Assembly (NCBI GenBank): GCA_002339325.1
Contig: DDKK01000047.1
Span: forward strand, 67,113-131,112
DNA from: Nitrospiraceae bacterium UBA2600
Lineage (GTDB): Bacteria; Nitrospirota; Thermodesulfovibrionia; Thermodesulfovibrionales; Thermodesulfovibrionaceae
Length of the DNA: 64,000 bases
Direction of reading: 5' to 3'
Shown here: positions 54,168 through 62,185 of the stretch, in pieces
Numbering within the stretch: the stretch's first letter is position 1
How the letters are laid out: each line of letters begins with the position of its first letter
Position numbers and translations under genes: made by a program
Notes under the pieces: generated by a model
What the model was told of the DNA's origin: nothing
The model's database searches: none
Seen by the model: the letters and a program-made list of their open reading frames with translations, nothing else

Positions 54168-54926
54168 CTATCGCTCAATAGCATTTAAAAAAGGATATTT
54201 TTCTCTTATCTCAAGAAGCTTTTCTTTCTGTAAATCACATATTAAGATAGACTCTCTATCTCCCCCTTTTATGAGCATCTCTCCAAAGGGGTCATAAACA
54301 TAAGACTCTCCCCTATATTCTATCCCATTTCCATCCAAGCCAACCCTGTTAACTCCTATTACATAACACTGATTTTCTATGGCTCTTGCCCTTAAAAGAC
54401 AACGCCAGTGTTCTGCTCTTGATGAAGGCCAGTTAGCTATCACAAATATTGCTTCTACATCAGGAATAACCCTTCTGAATAATTCGGGAAAGCGTAAATC
54501 AAAACAAATAAAAATACTGCAATTGAATTCATTGAGCCTGAATAAAACTGGGCTCTCACCTGCTAAAAATAAACGGTCTTCATTTAGAAGAGAGAAAAGC
54601 TTCATTTTATAGTAATTAGTAACTATCTTACCATCTGCCGAAAAAACTCTCGCTGCATTTCTATTCTTGCCTTCAATTTTTAAAAAATATCCGGCGATTA
54701 TGTTTATTTTAAAAAAACTTGCCATATCTGATAGAGTCTTCTCTGTAATACCTCCTTCCTCTTCAATTAATTCTCTCTCAATACAGAAACCCGTATTACA
54801 ACATTCTGGAAATACAACAACATCAGCTTTAGTTTCTGCAGCTTTCTGAACTAAAGTTCTTATCTTTTTTAAATTCTCTTGTGGAGATTTCCAGAAGACG
54901 TCTATTTGTCCAATTGCTATTTTCAT
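54168..54926 (-). CDS. Nitrilase-superfamily amidohydrolase
   Basis: The catalytic triad of the family is complete: Glu in VVFPECCNTGF, Lys in TNYYKMKLFS and Cys in IFICFDLRFPELFR. At 252 residues it is in the omega-amidase/carbamoylputrescine amidase size range. Substrate is not evident. It overlaps the hydrogenase maturation protease by four bases and so is probably carried on the Hdr-Mvh transcript. Confidence 0.9.
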   Translation of the reverse strand: MKIAIGQIDVFWKSPQENLKKIRTLVQKAAETKADVVVFPECCNTGFCIERELIEEEGGITEKTLSDMASFFKINIIAGYFLKIEGKNRNAARVFSADGKIVTNYYKMKLFSLLNEDRLFLAGESPVLFRLNEFNCSIFICFDLRFPELFRRVIPDVEAIFVIANWPSSRAEHWRCLLRARAIENQCYVIGVNRVGLDGNGIEYRGESYVYDPFGEMLIKGGDRESILICDLQKEKLLEIREKYPFLNAIER

Positions 54927-55363
54927 TGTAAGCCAAGATAATTTTTAATCTTTGAAATTGCCAATGGTATAGCAGACTCAACAGAGGGGCTACATTCTCT
55001 GCTCAATGTCTCTACATCCTCTACTTCTACTCCGATTATTTTTATTTCCTTTGGCATTTCCTCTGGAAAAACTGAGTAGCCTATTCTTATTATTTCAAAA
55101 ATTGAAAAATTATGAGTTCCACTGGCATACACGTTACCCCAAAAATTTACATCAAACTCAATTATACTGCCTGGCTCAGCACCTGTTTTAACTCCGTCTA
55201 CAATTAATGCTTTTTCGTAACCAAGAAGAGAGTCTATTAAATTGAAACCAATATTTAAGAGAGTAACCGTATCAACAACTCCCTCAAAATGCTCAACGAT
55301 TTTCAATCCAACTCCATCGTCTTTAAAATTAGGATTACCAATACCAATAATTACGCTTTTCAT
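54923..55363 (-). CDS. Hydrogenase maturation endopeptidase (HyaD/HycI, M52)
   Basis: The 146-residue protein has the family start IGIGNPNFKDDGVGLKIVEHF with the Asp/Glu nickel-sensing positions, VDGVKTGAEPGSI and a His in SGTHNFS. Such proteases clip the C-terminus of the [NiFe] large subunit after nickel insertion. Its location behind the MvhA gene supports it as the specific protease for that subunit, whose C-terminal region (DLCFACSTHTLPGRIP) leaves a tail of about 22 residues after it. Confidence 0.9.
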   Translation of the reverse strand: MKSVIIGIGNPNFKDDGVGLKIVEHFEGVVDTVTLLNIGFNLIDSLLGYEKALIVDGVKTGAEPGSIIEFDVNFWGNVYASGTHNFSIFEIIRIGYSVFPEEMPKEIKIIGVEVEDVETLSRECSPSVESAIPLAISKIKNYLGLQ

Positions 55364-55390
55364 CTCACCTCTCGGAAGAATGATTAATGG

Positions 55391-55415
55391 AAAGCGGGGG
55401 ATATACCCCCGCTTT
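55391..55415. terminator. Hairpin between mvhA and the maturation protease
   Basis: A perfect ten-base stem AAAGCGGGGG / CCCCCGCTTT with five-base loop ATATA fills the gap behind the mvhA stop. It lacks a T tract on the minus strand and may lower, rather than stop, expression of the protease gene. Confidence 0.55.
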
Positions 55416-55423
55416 AAGGAAAA

Positions 55424-56893
55424 TTAGGATAATTCGTAGTTTCTGAGGCTTTTTACTAAGTCTCCGTTGTGGTCTATTATGTCAATTCTAACTGGAATTC
55501 TTCCTGGTAATGTGTGGGTTGAACAGGCAAAGCACAAGTCATAGGGACGATAGGCGATTTCAACGAGATTAAGAATTCCCTCGTCAACCTTTCCGTTCTT
55601 AATGAAGCTTTGAGCTGCTCTCTTTACTGCTATATTCATAGGACCTTTATTGTGAGTTGTAGCGACAATGAGATTAGCATCGGTAACTATGCCCTTGTCA
55701 TCGGTTTTATAATGATGAATCAAAACACCTCTTGCAGCTTCCACGATTCCAACTCCCTCACCAACAGGAGTTCCAAGTTCCTGACGGATATTAGGGTCTG
55801 TAATACTTTCATCGGAAGCAATCTTTTTAACTGTTTCTGCAGCATGCATTAACTCTATTGCCCTTGTCCAGTGATAGGCTAATGTGTTGTGAACGGGCTT
55901 TCCTCCAAAAGCTGCAAGCATTTTCTCATAAGCTTCCTGTGCCAAAGGTGTATCAAATCCGCTTGCTACATTGAATCTTGCAAGTGGTCCTACACTGTAA
56001 ATACTTGTTCCATCACCGTCTACTAAACCAGTCCATCCAAGCTTTTTCAGATAGGGTGCTTTCTGATAGCTCCAGGGAAGGGTTCTTTCGGCAATATAGT
56101 CAAGATACTGGATACCCTTAAACCTTCCCAGTTCATTACCCTTTGTATCAACAATTTTTTGTGTTCCATCGTAATAAGTGACCTTGTCGTTTTCATCCAC
56201 TGTTCCGATGTAGTTCGACACAACCTTATAAACATCTCCCGTTACCAATGCCATGTATTCCTTATTCTGTAAAACAACCTTATCAAAGACATCTAAAGTT
56301 AATTTAGCGAGCTCTACACAGTCATCGGCACAGGCAAGAATTTCTTTTCTCTCTTCTTCTGTAATTCTCTTTGACCATCCACCTGGAAGGGCTGCAACAG
56401 GATGACTTGGTCTTCCAGAGGTAAGCTCAAAAATCTTTACTGCCGAATATCTTTTCTTTAAAACAAGCTTTCCAACATCTGCACCTACTTTAAGAACCAA
56501 GCCAACGAGGTTTCTCTCTGCAGGCGAAGCAGTAGGACCACATACAAAATCTGGAAAACCAAGAGCATAAAGAATTCCCGTATGGTCTTCTACATAATGG
56601 GCATTATAGAAAAGTTCTCTTATTTTTTTAGCTGTTGGAGTAGGCTCTACTCCGTAAACTCCGTCAGCAGCCTTCACTGAGGCTGTATAGTGCACGCCCC
56701 TTCAGACACCACATATGGTGCTTACAGTTCGGGGAACCTCTTCAATCGGCATTCCTATAAGAAACTTCTCATAACCCATGAATTCAACAACCTGCATGAA
56801 GGCATTTTCCACATTTCCTTGTTCATCAAGGAATATGGTTATTTTTCCATGACCTTCGAGCCTTGTCATCGGATTAATTTCGATTTTTTTCAT
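55424..56893 (-). CDS. mvhA: MvhA-type [NiFe] hydrogenase large subunit, predicted selenoprotein (UGA at codon 64)
   Basis: The frame opens MKKIEINPMTRLEGHGKI and reads to STICGV; there is then one UGA (56702-56704), after which the same frame goes on RGVHYTASVKAADGVYG to the end, 489 residues in total. Family members have Cys at the UGA position (RxCGxC-x3-H, nickel motif L1), so selenocysteine is the best reading. The C-terminal motif DLCFACSTH keeps both Cys. A hairpin follows the UGA at 16 bases. The enzyme oxidises H2 and feeds MvhD and HdrA for flavin-based bifurcation to heterodisulfide-like substrates and ferredoxin. If selenocysteine is not inserted the protein would end at 63 residues. 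Confidence 0.85.
56668..56704 (-). promoter_or_regulatory. Candidate SECIS hairpin of mvhA
   Basis: On the minus strand the UGA is followed after 16 bases by the stem CAGCCT / AGGCTG with loop CAGTGA. The apical loop lies 22 bases from the UGA, inside the 16-37 base range of bacterial SECIS elements. The G is the third and not the first or second base of the loop, unless the closing T-A pair is open. Confidence 0.6.
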
Positions 56894-56949
56894 TCCCTTT
56901 CCCCCCTTCTGGGTAATTTTTTTATTTTATTCTTAGGTAAATTCATCTT

Positions 56950-57906
56950 TTAACTCTTTAATCTCTTATATGGGAAAGAACTCGGTAATGTATATCTGTA
57001 GAAAAGATGCACAGGGCCTGGAATCTGGTCAACAAGCTCTTCGTTGTCGAGCATACTGGCAATTGCACTAATTGCTCTTAAACTGAAATCCTTAACCCCT
57101 GGAATCGGGCCTCCACAACCTCTACAGGGAATATTTGCGGCAGGACACTTAGAACCACAGTCTCCTTGAGTTACTGGACCTAAGCAAAGATAGCCCTCCT
57201 CGAGAAGACAGCCATCTTCACTTGGAGCACCATCAATTGTTCTTTTTACCGTTGTGGCAAACTTCTTCGGCTTACCCTTTAGCACAGGATTTCTGTCACA
57301 AACTTCGCAGACAGCTTTGCCCATTGTTATCCATGAACCTGGCGGTGGAAGCTGACCTGAGAGCAATGCTGTGAAAGCTTTCTTGACATGCTCATAATGG
57401 GGTGGACATCCACCGATATAGTAGTCCACCTTTACAACTTGATCAAGCGGTCTTGCATACATAAGCGATGGGAGAGTTAACTCGTATTTGCCATCTACAA
57501 CACAGCTTGTCTGTGGTAGTTCTTTATTAGGATTGTCGGTGCTAAAGGTATTGACATAGGCTTTATCTAAAAGTTGCTCTGTTGTATGGAGATTAACTAA
57601 GCCTTTTATGCCACCGTTTGTTGCACATATACCAAAAGCAATTAAAACCTTACATTTGCTTCTCATAACATGGGCAATATGTTCATGTTCTGAGTTTCTT
57701 ATGTTACCAGAAATTAATCCAACATCAATGGAGCCATCAGGCATTGCCTCTAAATCTTTGTATTTTGCATCAGCCACTGTCGGAGCCCAGAACACTATAT
57801 CTACTGCCAGGGCAACATCGACAAGCATTTCTGATATATCTACTACGGCAATATCACAACCACCGCAGCCACCAGCTAAATAATATGCAAGTTTAGGTTT
57901 AGACAT
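56950..57906 (-). CDS. mvhG: [NiFe] hydrogenase small subunit MvhG
   Basis: The 318-residue protein has the small-subunit proximal cluster motif (AGGCGGCDIAVVD, FGICATNGGI, IGGCPPHYEHV) and further Cys groups in the C-terminal half (CEVCDRNP, CLGPVTQGDCGSKCPAANIPCRGCGGP) for medial and distal clusters. No Tat signal is present, in line with a cytoplasmic F420-nonreducing hydrogenase of the Mvh type. It overlaps mvhD by eight bases. Confidence 0.94.
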   Translation of the reverse strand: MSKPKLAYYLAGGCGGCDIAVVDISEMLVDVALAVDIVFWAPTVADAKYKDLEAMPDGSIDVGLISGNIRNSEHEHIAHVMRSKCKVLIAFGICATNGGIKGLVNLHTTEQLLDKAYVNTFSTDNPNKELPQTSCVVDGKYELTLPSLMYARPLDQVVKVDYYIGGCPPHYEHVKKAFTALLSGQLPPPGSWITMGKAVCEVCDRNPVLKGKPKKFATTVKRTIDGAPSEDGCLLEEGYLCLGPVTQGDCGSKCPAANIPCRGCGGPIPGVKDFSLRAISAIASMLDNEELVDQIPGPVHLFYRYTLPSSFPYKRLKS

Positions 57907-58318
57907 TTGCCCCTCCTTTCATAGGATTTGGTCCAAGTTCTCTTATTTTAGCGTCAAAGGCTGTCATGGCTTCAGCAAATTTTTTACCTTCGCTTCCAGA
58001 AATCCATTCGAGCTGGACTCTGTCAGGGTCAACTCCAAGGTCTGTAAGAGCTCTTTTTAAAAGCTTGAATCTTCTTATTGCTTTGTAATTGCCTTCTTTA
58101 TAATGACAGTCACCAAAGTGACATCCACCAATAAATACTCCGTCTGCACCTCTTCTGAGGGCTTCTGCTATAAATTCGGGCTCTACTCTTCCACTACAGG
58201 GCACTCTTACTATATGCACTGTAGGCGGATAGGAATAACGTAAGCTTCCTGCCAGGTCTGCCCCTGCATATGTACACCAGTGGCAGGCGATGACAACTAA
58301 TCTTGGCTCCCATGCCAT
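57899..58318 (-). CDS. mvhD: MvhD, [2Fe-2S] linker between hydrogenase and Hdr
   Basis: The 139-residue protein has the MvhD Cys pattern: ACHWCTYAGADLAG, VPCSGRVEP and GGCHFGDCHYKEGN. MvhD passes electrons from MvhAG to the flavin of HdrA. All positions are Cys here, in contrast to the selenocysteine variants of this protein known from methanogens. It starts one base behind hdrB. Confidence 0.95.
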   Translation of the reverse strand: MAWEPRLVVIACHWCTYAGADLAGSLRYSYPPTVHIVRVPCSGRVEPEFIAEALRRGADGVFIGGCHFGDCHYKEGNYKAIRRFKLLKRALTDLGVDPDRVQLEWISGSEGKKFAEAMTAFDAKIRELGPNPMKGGANV

Positions 58319-58319
58319 T

Positions 58320-59216
58320 TTAATTCCCTCCTTTTATCTTAGTAATTACTCCATTCAAAGGTATTGATGCTAAAACAGTGGCTTTCTCCGGGTCAGCTCC
58401 CATAGCTATTGCGGCAAGCTGAACAATATGAAGGGCAGGTATTTTATAATTCAGTTTTTTCTGTTCAACCAAAAGGGCTTGGCCAGCGTCAAACTGTAGC
58501 AAACAGGAACTACAGCCCATAACTGTAATATCTGGGTCTATCTCTTCCTTAATTACATCAAGTTTTTTCTTGAAGAGATTAAGGGATTTCTCTGAAGCAG
58601 TTGACCTTAAAGCACCCATACCACAGCAGTCTGTAATGGTGCTGTAGTGAGGTGCAACTCCGCCCATTGCTTCACAGATTTCCCTAAGTCTTGTTGGGAA
58701 GAATGTGTTGTCTTCGTTTGTTGGATATGCTTTACTTGGCCAAAGATTATGACAACCTGTCTGAACAGCACATTTTAACCCATTGAGATTATGTTTTATC
58801 TTTGATTTTAATTTCTCAAGCCCTACATCTTCATATAGAAAGTTTATGAAATTCCATACCTTTACTGTTCCCTTGTATTCCTTGCCTACTTTGCTGAGAA
58901 TTTTATTTACTTGTTCTTTAACTTCGGGATGTTTTTCCATATGATGTCTGGCCTCATTAAGGGAGCCATAACAGGAACCGCATCCTGTAACTATGTCAAC
59001 TCCTTTTTCTTCTGCAATTGTTAGATTCCAGGCAGACGCCGCTGCCCAACCAACTAAATCAAGAGAAGGCATTGTTCCAAAAGCAGGACAACATGTAGCA
59101 CCCTCAAGTTCGACTATTTCATAACCAAGCTCATTTAGAAGATATCTTGCCGAATACTCCACGTCTGGTCTATTGAATGGAATGTTACATCCAAGGAAAA
59201 ATCCTATTTTTTTCAT
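58320..59216 (-). CDS. hdrB: Heterodisulfide reductase subunit HdrB
   Basis: The protein has two CCG domains (FFLGCNIPFNR...TCCPAFG...TGCGSCYG and QTGCHNL...DCCGMGALR...MGCSSCLLQ), which bind the two noncubane [4Fe-4S] clusters that reduce the disulfide. I set the start at ATG 59216 behind AAGGAGG; a longer frame from 59249 would reach into hdrC. In sulfate reducers the substrate is not CoM-S-S-CoB and remains open; DsrC-related or other disulfides are discussed. Confidence 0.94.
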   Translation of the reverse strand: MKKIGFFLGCNIPFNRPDVEYSARYLLNELGYEIVELEGATCCPAFGTMPSLDLVGWAAASAWNLTIAEEKGVDIVTGCGSCYGSLNEARHHMEKHPEVKEQVNKILSKVGKEYKGTVKVWNFINFLYEDVGLEKLKSKIKHNLNGLKCAVQTGCHNLWPSKAYPTNEDNTFFPTRLREICEAMGGVAPHYSTITDCCGMGALRSTASEKSLNLFKKKLDVIKEEIDPDITVMGCSSCLLQFDAGQALLVEQKKLNYKIPALHIVQLAAIAMGADPEKATVLASIPLNGVITKIKGGN

Positions 59217-59226
59217 TTCTTCCTCC

Positions 59227-59763
59227 TTAATCAAGCGGAAATGGTGCAATTTCTTCCAGGATAGTATTTCTCAGGATTTCCTGGTATTTCTTTCTTAACT
59301 CATCATAACTTATCGCCGTTGGTGGTTTCTCAGGTAGCCCTGCTTTTTTTCTTCTCTCTTCATAGCCTTTCGGATATACGGCGTGTCCAAATCTGTATAA
59401 ATTTCTCAAACCTTCATATGTGTTTGCTGGACACGATTCTACTTTCATAGCAGCTCTTCTAATTGCCTGAATAAGTTCATAGGGCTTCACATCCATTGGG
59501 CATATTTCAACACAACGGTTGCAGGACTGGCAGCCCCATACTGAAGAGTCTTCAAGAAGGATATCTCTCAAGCCAAGATTAGCAGCATGCACTATTCTTT
59601 TAATGAAAAACTCTAAACCTGCTAAAGCCATTGGACATGTTGCACCACATTTACCACATTGTATACACTCTCTGAGTTCGTCAGCTCCTAATGCTTCCAG
59701 TTCTTTTACAAAACTTTCATCTGCTTGGGTGAGATCAATTACATTTACGCCACCCTCTTCCAT
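59227..59763 (-). CDS. hdrC: Heterodisulfide reductase subunit HdrC
   Basis: The 178-residue protein has two cubane [4Fe-4S] motifs (CIQCGKCGATCP and CQSCNRCVEICP) and the typical PANTYEGLRNLYRFG segment. It carries electrons from HdrA to HdrB in the cytoplasm. It lies between hdrA and hdrB with short gaps. Confidence 0.94.
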   Translation of the reverse strand: MEEGGVNVIDLTQADESFVKELEALGADELRECIQCGKCGATCPMALAGLEFFIKRIVHAANLGLRDILLEDSSVWGCQSCNRCVEICPMDVKPYELIQAIRRAAMKVESCPANTYEGLRNLYRFGHAVYPKGYEERRKKAGLPEKPPTAISYDELRKKYQEILRNTILEEIAPFPLD

Positions 59764-59782
59764 TTCTCCCTCCTTTTATTTT

Positions 59783-61783
59783 TTATGCCTCTGTGAGGGC
59801 ATCAATCTGTGCCATTATTTGTTCAGTAGTAAATCCGTTGAATTTTATGGCTTTGGATGGACAGGCACTGGCACAAACTCCGCAACCTGCACAGAGTGCT
59901 GGTTCAATATATGCCTTTTCTTTGCCTTTGTATTCAACAATTCGAATAGCCGTATATGGACAAAGTGGAACGCAGACTCCACAGCTGCTGCATTTATCTC
60001 TGTCAACTTCTGATATAATTGCTTCGAACTTAATCTTTCCAGGAATTACCAAAGCTGCTGTTGCTGAGGCTGCTGCACGGGCTTGAGCAATTGATTCAGG
60101 AATATCCTTTGGTCCCTGAACACAGCCAGCAATAAATACTCCTCTTGCCTGTGTCTCAACAGGATATAGCTTTGTGTGAACTTCCCTTAAAAAGCCCTCT
60201 CTTCCGCAGGTTGCAGTAAACATGCTCCCTAACTCTTCTACTCCATCGGGTGGCTCAATCGCTGTTGCCAGAACAACCATATCTGCATCAAGTTCTACAG
60301 GAGCACAAAGGTCTGAATCAAAAGCTCTTACTCTTAATTTTCCGTTGGGCTTAACATCGACTGATGATACCCTACCGCCTTTAATTACTTTAACTCCTAA
60401 CTCTCTTGTATAAACATAGAACTCTTCAAAATCCTTCCCTGCTGTTCTTACATCTATAAAGAACAGATAAAGCTTAATGTCTGGATATTTTTCTTTAAGA
60501 ATTCTGGCATGTTTAAGCATGTACATGCAGCAAACTTTTGAGCAATAAGGATGATATCTTTCATCACGGCTTCCAACACAGGATACCATCGCAATTGTCT
60601 TAGGCTTTGTGCCATCAGATGGTCTCTTCAGTTCACCACCAGTTGGTCCTGTGGCAGAGAGAATTCTCTCAAACTCCATTGAGGTTATAACATCTGGGCT
60701 GTGAGGTGAGTATTCTTTGAAGTAATGTTTAGACATGGGCTTGAAGCCTGTAGCAATTATGACAGCGCCCACTTTCAGGTTGATATATTCGTCTTTATCA
60801 TCAAATTTAATAGCATCTGCAGGACATCCCTGAATTCCCTTTGGAGGAATTCCTTTTTCACATATCTGGCAAGCTGGTTTACCTGTTTTGTCCATTGACT
60901 TGAAATACAGACAATTAGGTCTATCTATTACGGCTTTCTTAGGAACTGCCTGAGGATACTCAATATAAGCTGCTCTTCTCTGATTTAGACCGAAATTATA
61001 CTCATTGGGAACTCTTGATGGGCATATTTCTGTGCAAACACCACAGCCTATGCATTTGTCCCAATCAATGTATTTAGCTTTCTTTTTGATGCGAATGTCA
61101 AAATTACCTACATAACCTTTGACATCATCTACTTCAGCATAGGTAATAAGCTCTATATTTGGGTGCTGGGCGACCTCGCCCGTCTTTGGTGTGAGTATTC
61201 AAGCAGAGCAGTCCATCGTTGGGAATGTTTTATCAATCTTTGACATATTACCGCCAATAGAGGGCTGTCTCTCAACAAGATAGACTTTTAACCCCATATT
61301 GGCCAAGTCAAGAGCGGCAAACATTCCTGCAATTCCACCACCAACTACGAGGACAGACTTTTCCATTTCCTCATAGCGGTCCTCAAGAGGCTCATTAAGC
61401 CTTACCTTAGCTACAGCACTTCTGATAAGTCTTTTGGCTTTCTCTAACGCTCCTTCTTTGTTATGCCAGTGAGGCCAGCTGTCTTGGTCTCTGATGTTTG
61501 CCATTTCAAAGAGATATCCATTTAATCCTGCGTCTTCAATAGCCTTTTTAAATATCGGACCGTGTGTCCTTGGCGTACAGGCAGCAACTACAACACGGTC
61601 TACTGCTCCACTTTTAATATCCTGTTTAATTATGTCCTGACCAGGGTCAGAACACATAAAAACATAATTTCTTACAACGGCTACATCGGGAAGAGTTTCT
61701 ACATACTTTTTCAGCTCTTCAATGTCAATGGCGCCTTTGATGTTCTCTCCACAGTGGCACAGATAAACCCCTACTTTTGCCAT
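59783..61783 (-). CDS. hdrA: Heterodisulfide reductase subunit HdrA, predicted selenoprotein (UGA at codon 195)
   Basis: The frame from ATG 61783 reads VGVYLCHCGENIKG, the FAD motif VLVVGGGIAGMFAALDLANMGL and FPTMDCSA, meets one UGA (61199-61201), and goes on ILTPKTGEVAQHPNIELITY to the end at 59783, 666 residues. HdrA proteins have Cys at this spot (DCSACILTPKM) and selenocysteine in some methanogens, so UGA is read as Sec. Farther on are a CIGCGVCTEICP cluster, CQICEKG...GCP, and two C-terminal ferredoxin motifs (CSSCGVCVPLCP, CAGCGVCASACP). HdrA is the bifurcating flavoprotein that joins H2 oxidation to ferredoxin and disulfide reduction. Confidence 0.92.
61168..61201 (-). promoter_or_regulatory. 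SECIS-like hairpin of hdrA
   Basis: On the minus strand the UGA is followed after 17 bases by the GC-rich stem GGGCG / CGCCC with the loop AGGT. A small loop with G among its first two bases, 22 bases from the UGA, matches the bacterial SECIS rule. The segment is clearly more GC-rich than the codons around it. Confidence 0.75.
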
Positions 61784-61825
61784 CTTAAGCCCTCCTTTGA
61801 ATGGATTTTTAGTGTGGTTTAACCC

Positions 61826-61854
61826 TTTATAGCATTTTTGGAAAAATTTGTCAA
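61826..61854 (-). promoter_or_regulatory. Promoter of the hdr-mvh operon
   Basis: A perfect TTGACA (61849-61854) and TATAAA (61826-61831) are exactly 17 bases apart on the minus strand, about 35 bases ahead of the hdrA start. GGAGGG precedes the ATG. This is a housekeeping-type promoter, unlike the sigma-54 control of the nuo operon. Confidence 0.75.
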
Positions 61855-61919
61855 GATATATTTTATTGCCTTTCCAAGCGTTTGATTTTTTTTAATTTTT
61901 TATGCTATTTTTGTTTGTT

Positions 61920-62007
61920 GCCGGTGTGGTGGAACGGCAGACGCGGCGGACTCAAAATCCGTTGAGGTTAGCCCCTCGTGTGGGTTCGACTCCCACCTTC
62001 GGCACCA
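61920..62007 (+). tRNA. tRNA-Leu (anticodon CAA)
   Basis: The 88-base class II tRNA has a long variable arm (TTGAGGTTAGCCCCTCG), anticodon loop CTCAAAA in stem GCGGA/TCCGT, T arm GTGGGTTCGACTCCCAC and an encoded CCA. The acceptor strands GCCGGTG and CTTCGGC do not match fully: one G-U wobble and one U-U pair. A 5' half of this kind would be expected with CACCGGC. The encoded CCA also differs from the tRNA-Met in this window. The 3' half could come from an integrated element. Confidence 0.9.
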
Positions 62008-62020
62008 GCCCAGATTTATC

Positions 62021-62062
62021 AATGGTTTCAGGGTTTTCGACCTTGGAACCATTATTCTTTTT
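62021..62062 (+). terminator. Terminator behind tRNA-Leu
   Basis: AATGGTTTCAGGGT pairs with ACCTTGGAACCATT over 14 positions (two wobble pairs) around the loop TTTCG, and is followed by ATTCTTTTT. It lies 13 bases behind the tRNA. Confidence 0.7.
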
Positions 62063-62185
62063 CCGCGGGAGACTCAAAAAATAGTCCACCGCCTAAGCCA
62101 CTCGCTTCAAGGGATCGTGGTATCGCCAAAAAAACCCAAAAATCCAGCGTAATGCTTAATAATTGTTTTTTGGGAGGTATCCGCC

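Noticed and set aside
55424..56695. A short hydrogenase large subunit starting at GTG 56695
   Set aside because: It would lack the whole N-terminal nickel motif. The 63-residue frame in front is in the same phase and only three codons away.
59783..60895. A separate ferredoxin/FAD gene starting at MDKTGK, distinct from the upstream HdrA fragment
   Set aside because: The same frame is open upstream as far as a single TGA at the known Sec/Cys site, and the sequence between carries conserved HdrA motifs, so it is the C-terminal part of one gene.
61902..62084. Frame with VERQTRRTQNPLRLAP
   Set aside because: It is a translation through tRNA-Leu, a well-known false positive.
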